From: Thalassotalea euphylliae
GTDB lineage: Bacteria > Pseudomonadota > Gammaproteobacteria > Enterobacterales > Alteromonadaceae
Assembly: GCF_003390375.1 (NCBI RefSeq)
Contig: NZ_QUOT01000001.1
Location: 3,658,001 to 3,722,000, forward strand
Reading direction: 5' to 3'
DNA: 64,000 nt
Under the pieces are notes generated by a model. That model was not told where the DNA came from. It worked only from the letters and a program-made list of their open reading frames with translations, and searched no databases. This document shows, piece after piece, positions 27,049-36,285 of the stretch; within the stretch, counting starts at the first letter, position 1, and each line of letters opens with the position of its first letter. The translations under genes and the position numbers were made by a program.

Positions 27049-29274
27049 GTGTCTATAGCGTCTCAATCAGCTGACATACGTCAGGTGAAAAATAAGCTAG
27101 CCAAATGGTTCATCTCCTTGGGAGGTGTCATGGTGCTATTTACTTTGATCTTAATCTTCTTGTACTTGCTTTACGTGATTAAGCCGATTTTCGAATCAGC
27201 TGACGTCGAGCCAGTAAATGAAATCAGTGTTCAAGCCAATGGGAATATTTTGGCAACGGGCCTAGATGAGCTAAAAGAAGTTGCTTATCAACTAGATTCA
27301 GAAGGTTATATGACTTTCTACCAAATGTCGGAAAGTGATTTTCGCGCACAAGGTAGCCAAATCTTATCTGAGCAATTATTTGCTGGCGGTATTACTAAGG
27401 TTATTGCAGCGGATAACGGTCGCCACTTAATTATCGATAATGAAGGTGAAGTTAGCCTAATCGCAGCAAAATTTACGGCAATTTACCCAAGAGATAGCCG
27501 TGATATTACGCCTTCAATTATCTACCCGTTAGGTGAAGAAGCCTTGCCAATTGATGAGCAAGAACAAGGTATTACTAAGCTTGGTTTTGCGATGAACGAT
27601 GAAAAAGCAACGTTTGTTGCTTTTACTGATGATCAGCGTCTGATCAAAACAACCTTAGTTGCAGATGATGATTTTAACTATGACCCTGCATTTGAGCCTG
27701 TTTATCAAGAAATTGAGTTTGAAGGCACAAAGGTTGATGACATCATGGTCACACCAGATTTAATGATGGCGTTTGTTCGTTCAGGCAACCAAGTTACTGT
27801 GTACGACATGGACGATGAATTTAGCGTAGATGTTAAAGCCGAGCTAACTAACATTGTTGCTGAAAACGTTGATATTACTGCAATGGCCTTGCTTTCTGGT
27901 GGTTCATCAGTACTGTTTGGTGACAGCCAAGGCCAAGTTAGCCAGTGGTTTGAAGTCGCAGGTAAAAAAGGTCGTCAATTCCAAGAAATTCGTCGTTTTA
28001 CCGCAAGCGAAACTGAAGCGGTTGCTGGCATCTACACTGAGATGTTCCGTAAGAGTTTCTACACCATGACAGCATCTGGTGAAATGGGTATTTTCTACAC
28101 CACAAGTGATGCCGACTTATGGCATGGTGCCATTGCGAAAGAAATGCCAAAAGCCTTGGCGATTGCGCCACGTGCCGATGCCTTAATTGCCGCTGATGGC
28201 AGTAGCTTAGCGCTAATCGCATTGCACAATGAACACCCTGAAGTAACGTGGAAGGCGTTATGGCAAGAAGTTTGGTATGAAGGTTACCCTGAGCCAGACT
28301 ACATCTGGCAATCAACCGGTGGTGCCGATGATTTCGAATCGAAATTCTCGTTAGTCCCTATTTCATTCGGTACGATGAAAGCTGCCGCTTATGCAATGTT
28401 ATTTGCTGTACCGTTAGCGTTAAGCGCGGCAATCTACACCGCTTACTTTATGCCACCGGCATTGCGCAAAAAAGTAAAACCAACCATCGAGTTAATGGAA
28501 GCATTACCAACGGTAATTCTTGGTTTCTTAGCGGGTCTTTGGTTAGCACCACTAATTGAAGATTATTTACCTGCGATTGTCCTGCTGCTAATTTTCCTAC
28601 CAGTAGCGACGTTTTTAACGGCTTTCACTTGGTTCAAGTTACCACGTGAATACAAGGCAAAGCTGCCTGAAGAGTGGGCTCCTATCATCTTAATTCCTAT
28701 TCTGATTTTAGCGGGCTTCTTAGCATTCGCGTTATCACCATTTATGGAAAGCTTGTTCTTTGGTGGCGACATTCGCCAATACATTACTAACGATTTAGGT
28801 ATTTCATTTGACCAACGTAACGCGTTAGTTGTGGGTATTGCAATGGGCTTTGCTGTAGTTCCAACCATTTTCTCAATGGCTGAAGATGCGATTTTCAGTG
28901 TACCTAAGCACTTAACCAGTGGTTCATTAGCACTAGGTGCTACGCCATGGCAAACACTGGTAAAAGTTGTTTTATTAACGGCAAGTCCAGGTATTTTCTC
29001 AGCGATTATGATGGGTCTTGGTCGTGCGGTTGGTGAAACCATGATCGTATTGATGGCAACGGGTAATACGCCAGTACTCGATTGGAGTATTTTCCAAGGT
29101 ATGCGTACTTTATCAGCGAATATCGCCGTTGAAATGCCGGAATCGGAAGTAGGTAGCTCGCATTACCGCATTCTGTTCTTAGCAGCATTCGTGCTATTCG
29201 TGTTCACATTCGTATTCAATACGCTGGCGGAATTTGTACGCCAACGTCTCAGAGAAAAATACAGCTCGTTGTAA
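27049..29274 (+). CDS. pstC: Phosphate ABC transporter permease PstC, long form
   Basis: 741 residues from a GTG start; E. coli PstC is about 319. Residues about 20-45 are a membrane helix, about 60-420 form a large extra domain with repeated beta segments (ILATGLDELKEVAYQL, GNQVTVYDMDDEF, GQVSQWFEVAGKKG) resembling a propeller-like fold, and about 430-735 are the usual permease with the ABC-contact loop LGRAVGETMIVLMATGN. The long form is seen in many marine gammaproteobacteria. It forms the inner-membrane channel with PstA. The extra domain is likely periplasmic. Operon with pstA (16 bases downstream), pstB and phoU. Confidence 0.92.
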   Translation: MSIASQSADIRQVKNKLAKWFISLGGVMVLFTLILIFLYLLYVIKPIFESADVEPVNEISVQANGNILATGLDELKEVAYQLDSEGYMTFYQMSESDFRAQGSQILSEQLFAGGITKVIAADNGRHLIIDNEGEVSLIAAKFTAIYPRDSRDITPSIIYPLGEEALPIDEQEQGITKLGFAMNDEKATFVAFTDDQRLIKTTLVADDDFNYDPAFEPVYQEIEFEGTKVDDIMVTPDLMMAFVRSGNQVTVYDMDDEFSVDVKAELTNIVAENVDITAMALLSGGSSVLFGDSQGQVSQWFEVAGKKGRQFQEIRRFTASETEAVAGIYTEMFRKSFYTMTASGEMGIFYTTSDADLWHGAIAKEMPKALAIAPRADALIAADGSSLALIALHNEHPEVTWKALWQEVWYEGYPEPDYIWQSTGGADDFESKFSLVPISFGTMKAAAYAMLFAVPLALSAAIYTAYFMPPALRKKVKPTIELMEALPTVILGFLAGLWLAPLIEDYLPAIVLLLIFLPVATFLTAFTWFKLPREYKAKLPEEWAPIILIPILILAGFLAFALSPFMESLFFGGDIRQYITNDLGISFDQRNALVVGIAMGFAVVPTIFSMAEDAIFSVPKHLTSGSLALGATPWQTLVKVVLLTASPGIFSAIMMGLGRAVGETMIVLMATGNTPVLDWSIFQGMRTLSANIAVEMPESEVGSSHYRILFLAAFVLFVFTFVFNTLAEFVRQRLREKYSSL

Positions 29275-29290
29275 GGGAAGGATTGATTAA

Positions 29291-30928
29291 ATGAAAGATT
29301 GGTTTAAAACAGGCTCCCCTTGGGTTTGGTTATCGGCGGGTGGGGTTAGCTTAAGTTTAATCTCAGTAGTTGGCCTATTGTGGTTAATTGCCTCAAACGG
29401 TTTATCGTACTTTTGGCCGTCGAAAATTCATCAGTTCAATATGGTGGATGAAAAAGGTCAGCCATTAGTAGTCATCGGTGAAGTTTACGACCGTGAACGT
29501 ATTCCAGCGAGCCAGTTGTCGCATGTCGACTTAGGTGTTGAAATTACCGAAGACACAATTGAACGCTTATTGGTAAAAACTGGTAACCGTGAATTGGTAA
29601 GCCTAGATTTCCGTTGGATTTTAGCGCCGCAAATTACTGAGCGTAGCCTACCTGCTGACGTTGCTGTGGTTGAGCGTCGCAGCAACGGTAATTTCTATGG
29701 TTTTGTTGAAAAAGTGATTCTTGATGGTCAAGAAGCCGATGCATCAAAGCTTGATGAGTTACTAGAGCGTGTTAATGAGTTCCAAGAAGAGATCAGCGAG
29801 TTACAAAAAGTTGATATTGGTGCGATTAACTACAATCTTGAGCGTTTGCGTTTAAGAGAGCGCAAATACATTATTGATGGCGAGTTAACTGACGAAGTTA
29901 AAGCTGAATTAGATGCACAAGCGGCAGAACTGCGTAAGGAATATGAAGTACTTGAAAAAGACTTGATGGCACTGCGCAGCCAAGTATCACGCGACCAAGT
30001 GGTAATGCGCGCGATGGGCGGTGAGCTAGTGACGATTAACTTTGATCAAATCATCAAGATCTCATTCAATAACCAGTTGAGCTTTTTCGGCAAAGTAGCG
30101 ACTTTCTTTGACCAAATCGCCGGTTTCATTTTCGATGAGCCTCGTGAAGCTAATACCGAGGGCGGGGTATTCCCAGCGATTTTCGGTACGGTATTAATGG
30201 TGCTGTTAATGACAGTGATTGTGGCACCATTTGGTGTGATTGCCGCGATTTATTTACATGAGTACGCAGCGAAAAATGCCTTTACTAAGCTTATCCGCAT
30301 CGCGGTAATTAACTTGGCCGGTGTACCATCAATCGTTTACGGTGTATTTGGCTTAGGTTTCTTTGTTTACATGGTTGGTGGCAACTTAGACCGTTTGTTC
30401 TACCCAGAAACACTGCCTAGCCCAACATTTGGTACGCCAGGTGTACTTTGGTCAGCGCTAACACTAGCGATTCTAACGCTACCTGTTGTGATTGTTTCAA
30501 CGGAAGAAGGTTTAGCGCGTATTCCGTCATCAATGCGTCACGGCAGCTTGGCACTAGGGGCAACAAAAGCGGAAACTTTATGGCGTATTATTTTGCCAAT
30601 TGCGAGTCCTGCAATTATGACCGGTATTATTTTGGCAATTGCCCGTGCTGCGGGTGAAGTAGCACCACTGATGTTGGTTGGTGTGGTAAAAATGGCACCA
30701 ACGTTACCGCTTGATGGCAACTTCCCGTTCTTACATTTAGAACGCAAATTTATGCACCTTGGCTTCCACATTTATGATGTTGGTTTCCAAAGCCCGAATG
30801 TTGAAGCGGCGCGCCCATTAGTTTATGCAACTGCATTACTGCTAGTGACCATTATCGTTAGCTTGAATATGACCGCGGTTAATATTCGTAACAAGCTACG
30901 TGAAAAATATCGCGCACTAGAACACTAA
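29291..30928 (+). CDS. pstA: Phosphate ABC transporter permease PstA, long form
   Basis: 545 residues; E. coli PstA is about 296. After an N-terminal helix (about 14-34) there is an inserted periplasmic region to about residue 285, part of it a coiled coil (KLDELLERVNEFQEEISELQ and the Glu/Lys-rich stretch to about 235). The C-terminal permease (about 295-540) has the EAA loop region LPIASPAIMTGIILAIARAAGEVAPL. RBS GGGAAGGA lies before the ATG. The extended PstA matches the extended PstC, so the two extra domains may interact. Confidence 0.92.
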   Translation: MKDWFKTGSPWVWLSAGGVSLSLISVVGLLWLIASNGLSYFWPSKIHQFNMVDEKGQPLVVIGEVYDRERIPASQLSHVDLGVEITEDTIERLLVKTGNRELVSLDFRWILAPQITERSLPADVAVVERRSNGNFYGFVEKVILDGQEADASKLDELLERVNEFQEEISELQKVDIGAINYNLERLRLRERKYIIDGELTDEVKAELDAQAAELRKEYEVLEKDLMALRSQVSRDQVVMRAMGGELVTINFDQIIKISFNNQLSFFGKVATFFDQIAGFIFDEPREANTEGGVFPAIFGTVLMVLLMTVIVAPFGVIAAIYLHEYAAKNAFTKLIRIAVINLAGVPSIVYGVFGLGFFVYMVGGNLDRLFYPETLPSPTFGTPGVLWSALTLAILTLPVVIVSTEEGLARIPSSMRHGSLALGATKAETLWRIILPIASPAIMTGIILAIARAAGEVAPLMLVGVVKMAPTLPLDGNFPFLHLERKFMHLGFHIYDVGFQSPNVEAARPLVYATALLLVTIIVSLNMTAVNIRNKLREKYRALEH

Positions 30929-30962
30929 TATTAGTAACAGCACTAGCAAAAAAAAAATTAAA

Positions 30963-30986
30963 CCGCTAGCTAAGTATGGCTAGCGG
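30963..30986 (+). other. Hairpin between pstA and pstB
   Basis: CCGCTAGC (30963-30970) pairs with GCTAGCGG (30979-30986), 8-base loop. There is an A-run before it but no T-run after, so it is not a plus-strand terminator; mRNA processing or stabilisation inside the operon is more likely. Confidence 0.5.
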
Positions 30987-31055
30987 CTGAAAATAGACAA
31001 AGAATTCATCAGCGCTGCACTGGCGGCGCCGTAAAAAAGGTTAAAAGAATTAGTT

Positions 31056-31880
31056 ATGATTACAGTAACCCCAAAAACACTCGGTGATGTACCTGCACCA
31101 TTAGATTTAGCGAACTTGTCACCAGAGCAAACAGCACTGGAAATTAAGAACCTGAACTTGTTCTACGGTGACAAACAAGCGCTTCATGGCATTGATATGA
31201 AAATACCAAAAGGCCAGGTAACAGCATTTATCGGTCCAAGTGGTTGTGGTAAATCAACACTATTGCGTTGTATCAACCGTATGAACGACTTAGTTGATAC
31301 CTGTCGCATTGAAGGTGGTATTCACTTACACGGTGAAAACATTTACGACAAGCATGTCGATGTTGCAGCGCTTCGCCGTAAAGTAGGCATGGTGTTCCAA
31401 CGTCCTAACCCATTCCCGAAAAGTATCTACGAAAATGTGATTTACGGCTTGCGTATTACTGGTGAGAAAAACCGTCGTGTACTTGATGAAGCAGTTGAAC
31501 GCTCATTAAAAGCCGCGGCGCTTTGGGACGAAGTTAAAGACCGTTTACACGACAGTGCACTTGGCCTATCGGGTGGTCAGCAACAGCGTTTGGTAATTGC
31601 GCGTGCGATTGCGATTGAGCCAGAAGTGTTATTACTTGATGAACCAACGTCTGCACTTGACCCGATTTCAACATTAACGATTGAAGAGCTAATCAACGAC
31701 CTTAAGAAACAATTCACCGTTGTTATCGTGACTCACAACATGCAACAAGCGGCACGTGTTTCTGATCAAACAGCGTTTATGTACATGGGTGATTTAATTG
31801 AATACAGCGACACTAACACGCTGTTTACAACACCTGCGAAGAAACAAACCGAAGATTACATTACCGGACGTTACGGTTAA
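31056..31880 (+). CDS. pstB: Phosphate ABC transporter ATP-binding protein PstB
   Basis: 274 residues. Walker A GPSGCGKST, Q-loop VFQRPNPFPKS (typical of PstB), signature LSGGQQQR, Walker B LLLDEPTSALDP, switch His in VTHNMQQA. About 15 residues longer at the N-terminus than E. coli PstB (257), with the conserved core starting at LEIKNLNLFYG. Powers phosphate import through PstCA. Third gene of the operon, 127 bases after pstA with a hairpin in the gap. Confidence 0.97.
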   Translation: MITVTPKTLGDVPAPLDLANLSPEQTALEIKNLNLFYGDKQALHGIDMKIPKGQVTAFIGPSGCGKSTLLRCINRMNDLVDTCRIEGGIHLHGENIYDKHVDVAALRRKVGMVFQRPNPFPKSIYENVIYGLRITGEKNRRVLDEAVERSLKAAALWDEVKDRLHDSALGLSGGQQQRLVIARAIAIEPEVLLLDEPTSALDPISTLTIEELINDLKKQFTVVIVTHNMQQAARVSDQTAFMYMGDLIEYSDTNTLFTTPAKKQTEDYITGRYG

Positions 31881-31918
31881 TCGTTATAATTAAGGTAAAG
31901 GGTGGATAAGAGTTTATT

Positions 31919-32620
31919 ATGGATACTATCAATATTAGCCGTCACATTTCTGGGCAATTTAACGAAGACTTAGAAACGGTTATCAATCACGTGATGTCGA
32001 TGGGGGGCTTGGTTGAAAAGCAACTACAAGACTCTATCACTGCAATGATTGAGGCAGATGAAGACCTTGCGAAAGAAGTTCTAAAAAACGACTACAAAAT
32101 CAATGAATTTGAAGTTTACATTGATGAGGAATGCTCGCGTATTATTGCTAAGCGTCAACCAGCGGCGGGTGACTTGCGTTTGATTATGGCGATTATCAAA
32201 ACCATCACTGATTTAGAGCGGATTGGTGATGAAGCTGAGAAAATTGCCAACGTGGCACAAGAAAGCTTCTCTAAAGAACAACGTGACTTGCTATTAAACC
32301 TAGAGAATCTAGGTAATAGTGTATTGAAAATGCTGCAAAAAACGTTAGATGCGTTTACTCGTATGGACTTTGATGCAGCAATGAAAGTGCACCAGCGTGA
32401 TAGTAAAATTGACCGTGAATACGAAGCATTAATGCGCCAACTAATGACGTATATGATGGAAGACCCGCGTTCAATTCCACAAATTATGAGTGTTATTTGG
32501 TCAGCACGTGCGCTAGAGCGCATTGGTGATCGCTGTCAGAATATTTGTGAATACATTATGTATTTCGTGAAAGGTAAAGTATTCCGTCACACCAGCCCTG
32601 AAGATATGAAAAACGTCTAA
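31919..32620 (+). CDS. phoU: Phosphate signalling protein PhoU
   Basis: 233 residues, with the usual two three-helix repeats. Metal-binding segments are visible: DLRLIMAIIKTITDLERIGDEAEKIA in the first (split over the helix) and ALERIGDRCQNICEYIMYF in the second. PhoU connects the state of PstSCAB to PhoR and keeps the Pho regulon off when phosphate is plentiful. Last gene of the pst operon, 38 bases after pstB and followed by a strong terminator. Confidence 0.96.
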   Translation: MDTINISRHISGQFNEDLETVINHVMSMGGLVEKQLQDSITAMIEADEDLAKEVLKNDYKINEFEVYIDEECSRIIAKRQPAAGDLRLIMAIIKTITDLERIGDEAEKIANVAQESFSKEQRDLLLNLENLGNSVLKMLQKTLDAFTRMDFDAAMKVHQRDSKIDREYEALMRQLMTYMMEDPRSIPQIMSVIWSARALERIGDRCQNICEYIMYFVKGKVFRHTSPEDMKNV

Positions 32621-32666
32621 CTCATTGTTTTTCAATATATCTTAAAAGAACTATAGTTAAAGTAGA

Positions 32667-32697
32667 AAAGGTACATAGTTTATGTACCTTTTTTTGT
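32667..32697 (+). terminator. Intrinsic terminator of pstCAB-phoU
   Basis: AAAAGGTACATA GTT TATGTACCTTTTTTT: 12-bp stem and T7, 47 bases after phoU. Confidence 0.92.
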
Positions 32698-32825
32698 GTT
32701 TGATTTTAATTAAATTCATGACTGATTGGTCAACTAAAATGGTGGAATTAGTTGCAAATGGTGGACATTCAGCTAGAATCCGCGTCGAAAAATAAAACAG
32801 AGATTTGTATCCGGGACATAAGACT

Positions 32826-33506
32826 ATGCCGAACAATTCAATACTAGGTGTATTTGCTAAATCACCAATTAAACCGCTGGAGAAACACATTCGCATCGTG
32901 AATAAGTGTGCTCGCCAGTTACATCCGTTTTTTGATGCGGTAAAAGCCAAGGATTGGGACCGAGCGGCGAAGATGCGTAAAGAAATTTCGCAACTTGAAA
33001 AGGATGCCGATGCACTAAAAAGACAGTTACGTTTAGAGTTACCAGGTGGCTTATTTATGCCTGTTGACCGTGCTGACTTATTAGAGCTACTCACTCAGCA
33101 AGATCGCATTGCTAATAAAGCAAAAGATATTTCTGGCCGTGTTATCGGTCGAGAGTTGTCTATTCCTGCTGACTTAGAGAACGATTTTTTCAAATACTTA
33201 GCGCGTTGTTTAGATGCCATTGATATGGCGGCTGACGCGATTAATGAATTGGATGACTTATTAGAAACGGGCTTTAGAGGCCGTGAAGTCGATTTAGTTG
33301 AAAAAATGATCCACAAGCTTGATGAAATTGAGGACGACACAGACTCAATGCAAATTGGTTTGCGTACAGGACTGCTAGCGATCGAAAAAGACTTAAACCC
33401 AGTTGATGTGATGTTTCTTTATCAAATCATCGAATGGGTCGGCGATCTAGCCGATTTAGCTGAGCGTGTTGGTGCTCGTTTAGAAATTTTATTAGCGAAA
33501 AACTAA
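32826..33506 (+). CDS. PhoU-like TIGR00153/DUF47 protein, partner of PiT transporter
   Basis: 226 residues from the ATG at 32826 (MPNNSILGVFAKSPIKPLEK), the usual start and length for the family; GGGA lies upstream. An all-helical protein resembling a PhoU fold, with LFMPVDRADLLELLTQQDRIANKAKDI split across helices 2-3 and IIEWVGDLADLAERVGARLE at the C-terminus. Encoded 11 bases before the PiT-family transporter gene, an arrangement conserved in many bacteria. Probably regulates the low-affinity transporter; mechanism unproven. Confidence 0.92.
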   Translation: MPNNSILGVFAKSPIKPLEKHIRIVNKCARQLHPFFDAVKAKDWDRAAKMRKEISQLEKDADALKRQLRLELPGGLFMPVDRADLLELLTQQDRIANKAKDISGRVIGRELSIPADLENDFFKYLARCLDAIDMAADAINELDDLLETGFRGREVDLVEKMIHKLDEIEDDTDSMQIGLRTGLLAIEKDLNPVDVMFLYQIIEWVGDLADLAERVGARLEILLAKN

Positions 33507-33517
33507 GGTTCGTTTTA

Positions 33518-34783
33518 ATGGACATTTTAATTACACATGGCCCAATGCTGGTCATGATCGCCGCTATTGTCGGCTTTTTTATGGCTTGGGGTATTGGTGC
33601 GAACGACGTAGCGAATGCCATGGGTACTTCGGTTGGTTCAAAAGCACTAACCATTAAGCAAGCGATTATTATCGCGATGGTGTTTGAATTCGCTGGTGCT
33701 TACTTAGCCGGTGGTGAAGTAACATCAACTATTCGTAAAGGGATTATCGACCCGTCTTACTTTACTGATATTCCTCATTTACTTGTTTACGGTATGATTT
33801 CAGCACTATTAGCTGCGGCAACTTGGTTATTGGTTGCATCAGCACTAGGCTGGCCGGTCTCTACAACGCACTCTATTGTTGGCGCTATTATAGGCTTTGC
33901 CGCGATTGGTGTTAGCATGGATACCGTTGTTTGGGGCAAAGTAGGCGGCATTGTTGGTAGCTGGATTGTTACACCACTGCTGTCTGGTGTTATTGCTTTT
34001 ATCATTTTTAACAGTGCACAAAAACTGATTTTTGATACTGAACAACCACTTCGCCAAGCTAAGCGTTGGGTACCGTTATACATGTTCTTAGCGGGCTTCG
34101 TATTATCGCTAGTAACGATTAAAAAAGGTTTGAAGCACATTGGTTTAGACGTAGGTACTGTTGAAGGTTATGTCTACGCAGTTGCCGTTGCGGCAATCGT
34201 TGCAATAGTGGGTAAATTCTTTATCGCACGTATCAAGTTTGATGAAACGGCTGACAAGCAAAGCCACTACGTTAACGTTGAAAAAGTGTTTGCGGTATTA
34301 ATGGTTATTACTGCTTGTTGTATGGCATTTGCCCATGGTTCAAACGATGTTGCTAACGCTATTGGCCCATTAGCGGCTGTTGTTAGTATTGTTGGCAATG
34401 AAGGTCAAATCGTTAAGAAAGCTGCACTAGAGTGGTGGATTCTACCTTTAGGTGGCTTAGGTATTGTTGCCGGCCTTGCGATTTTCGGTCATCGCGTTAT
34501 CGCAACTATCGGTAAAGGTATTACTCACTTAACACCAAGCCGTGGTTTCGCTGCTGAATTAGCGGCGGCATGTACGGTAGTTATCGCTTCAGGTACTGGC
34601 TTACCAATTTCAACAACGCAAACATTAGTTGGTGCTGTATTAGGTGTTGGTATGGCGCGTGGTATCGCAGCAATTAATTTAGGTGTGGTACGCAATATTG
34701 TTGTGTCTTGGGTTATTACCCTACCAGTAGGTGCTGGTTTATCAATTGTGTTCTTCTGGATTTTATCTAGCTCGCTAGGCTAA
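33518..34783 (+). CDS. pit: Inorganic phosphate transporter, PiT family
   Basis: 421 residues, 10 or more membrane helices. The duplicated PiT signature is seen as GANDVANAMGTSVGSKALT near residue 29 and HGSNDVANAIGPLAAVV near 270. Imports metal-phosphate by proton (or sodium) symport with low affinity. Downstream of the DUF47 gene with an 11-base gap, so both are one operon. No Pho box was seen upstream of this pair, consistent with a constitutive route alongside PstSCAB. Confidence 0.95.
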   Translation: MDILITHGPMLVMIAAIVGFFMAWGIGANDVANAMGTSVGSKALTIKQAIIIAMVFEFAGAYLAGGEVTSTIRKGIIDPSYFTDIPHLLVYGMISALLAAATWLLVASALGWPVSTTHSIVGAIIGFAAIGVSMDTVVWGKVGGIVGSWIVTPLLSGVIAFIIFNSAQKLIFDTEQPLRQAKRWVPLYMFLAGFVLSLVTIKKGLKHIGLDVGTVEGYVYAVAVAAIVAIVGKFFIARIKFDETADKQSHYVNVEKVFAVLMVITACCMAFAHGSNDVANAIGPLAAVVSIVGNEGQIVKKAALEWWILPLGGLGIVAGLAIFGHRVIATIGKGITHLTPSRGFAAELAAACTVVIASGTGLPISTTQTLVGAVLGVGMARGIAAINLGVVRNIVVSWVITLPVGAGLSIVFFWILSSSLG

Positions 34784-34807
34784 AACCAAACACAAACACA
34801 CCCATTC

Positions 34808-34847
34808 AAAAACCGCTTGGTGAGTTAGCTTGCTAAGCGGTTTTTTT
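34808..34847 (+). terminator. Intrinsic terminator of the pit operon
   Basis: AAAACCGCTT and AAGCGGTTTT arms around a 16-base loop, followed by TTT. Confidence 0.88.
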
Positions 34848-35003
34848 GTGCCTGAAATAAGGCGCTCTTACCTAATATAAGGAAAATAAGAAAAACAAGA
34901 AAACAGAAAACAATAAATTAAAAAATTTAAATTATTTTCAAACTTTTTATATGCTTGCCACTACCTTATTAAATAACAACGCCAAACTATCGCAGGAAGA
35001 TAA

Positions 35004-35558
35004 GTGTTCGAACGAAGCGATGAGTCGCTCATCAAGCAAGCACTCAAAGGGAAAAAGTCTGCGTGGGTGAGTTTAGTAAAACGCTACGAAAGTGGCATTT
35101 ATAACTACGCCTACCGCATGGTCAATCATCCAGATGATGCTATGGATTTAATGCAGGATATATTCATTGCGGTTTACCGTAATTTAAGTACGTTTCGCGG
35201 CGACAGCCCATTTAAAGGCTGGTTGTTTAAAATCGCCCACTACCGTTGCATTGAATATTATCGAAAGAAAAGGCCACTGCAGTCGATAGATGATGTGCCT
35301 GAGCAAGTAGATGAAAGCCAAGATGCTTGTTTAGATACTGGGCTTACTCAGGGACAGCAGAGCCAAGCATTGCATCAAGCGATGCAACGTTTGGCATTTA
35401 ATCAAAAAATTATGGTGGAAATGAAGTTTTTTCAACAATTCACCTTTGAGGAAATTGCACAGCAACTGGGCATATCAACCAATACCGCCAAGTCTCGACT
35501 GTACAGTGCCCTTGATAAACTGAAAGATTATTTGGAGGTGGAAGATGTCGCCGCATGA
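35004..35558 (+). CDS. ECF-type RNA polymerase sigma factor
   Basis: 184 residues from a GTG with AGGA upstream. Region 2 (about 20-90) contains YAYRMVNHPDDAMDLMQDIF and FKGWLFKIAHYRCIEYYRKK; region 4 (about 125-178) contains FEEIAQQLGISTNTAKSRLYSAL. A short acidic linker joins them. The gene overlaps the next by 14 bases and the pair reads as sigma plus anti-sigma. The sigma factor is RpoE-like in layout but not close enough to name. Target promoters unknown. Confidence 0.9.
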   Translation: MFERSDESLIKQALKGKKSAWVSLVKRYESGIYNYAYRMVNHPDDAMDLMQDIFIAVYRNLSTFRGDSPFKGWLFKIAHYRCIEYYRKKRPLQSIDDVPEQVDESQDACLDTGLTQGQQSQALHQAMQRLAFNQKIMVEMKFFQQFTFEEIAQQLGISTNTAKSRLYSALDKLKDYLEVEDVAA

Positions 35559-36270
35559 TAAATCTGATCAATTCGAAGATAAGCAATTTGAAAAGTGGCT
35601 CGACAAGCAACTGTCGCCCGAGCAAGCTGCCGAATTTGAGAATAATCACGCACATGAGAGCGCAATGAAACAGCATATTGCAACGGCTAAATACGTGGAA
35701 TATTTAGCCAGTCAGGAAGCGCCAAAAAAGGTTCCTAACTGGGATCGCACGGCAGTGATGGACATGGATAATCAACATACTAGTCACAAATGGTGGCAGT
35801 GGAGTGGTTTACCCGCGTTATCAATGGCATTTTCTTGTTTTGCCATGGCTTTAGTATTGTTCAATGTGCAATTCACAGTCAGTGACCAAGGTATGTTATT
35901 GACCTTTGGTAAGTCGGAGGTTGACCCCGAGGTGATTGAAAGCCAAGTTACCGAGCGCGTTAATCAGCTAGTTGACGACAAGCTGAATCAATACCAGCAA
36001 AGTCAACAGCTCGCCTTAGCCAACTTCACCAATGAATTGAGCGATAAACAGCAGCAGAGTAACTTGCAACTTGCTAGCTATATTCTTGAAACCTCAAGGC
36101 AAGAGCGAAAAGAAGATATTAGCGACTTTATTCAGTTTGTTAACGCCCAGCGTAATGATGATGCGCTAGATCAGCGTATACGTTTTCAACAACTTGAAGA
36201 TGCCTTGTTACAGCAAAGCACCTTTATCAATCAAACAACCACGATGCAGCCTGCTAACTGGGCTAATTAA
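35545..36270 (+). CDS. Probable membrane-anchored anti-sigma factor
   Basis: 241 residues, preceded by a strong GGAGG. The first 80 residues are charged and cytoplasmic (FEKWLDKQLSPEQAAEFENN), followed by one membrane helix about 87-107 (LPALSMAFSCFAMALVLF), then a Gln-rich coiled-coil-like periplasmic part. Overlap with the sigma gene and this topology support the anti-sigma role. No zinc-binding HxxxCxxC motif of ZAS proteins is present, so it would be a non-canonical or non-ZAS type. Confidence 0.7.
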   Translation: MSPHDKSDQFEDKQFEKWLDKQLSPEQAAEFENNHAHESAMKQHIATAKYVEYLASQEAPKKVPNWDRTAVMDMDNQHTSHKWWQWSGLPALSMAFSCFAMALVLFNVQFTVSDQGMLLTFGKSEVDPEVIESQVTERVNQLVDDKLNQYQQSQQLALANFTNELSDKQQQSNLQLASYILETSRQERKEDISDFIQFVNAQRNDDALDQRIRFQQLEDALLQQSTFINQTTTMQPANWAN

Positions 36271-36285
36271 GCGAGGAAAATTACG

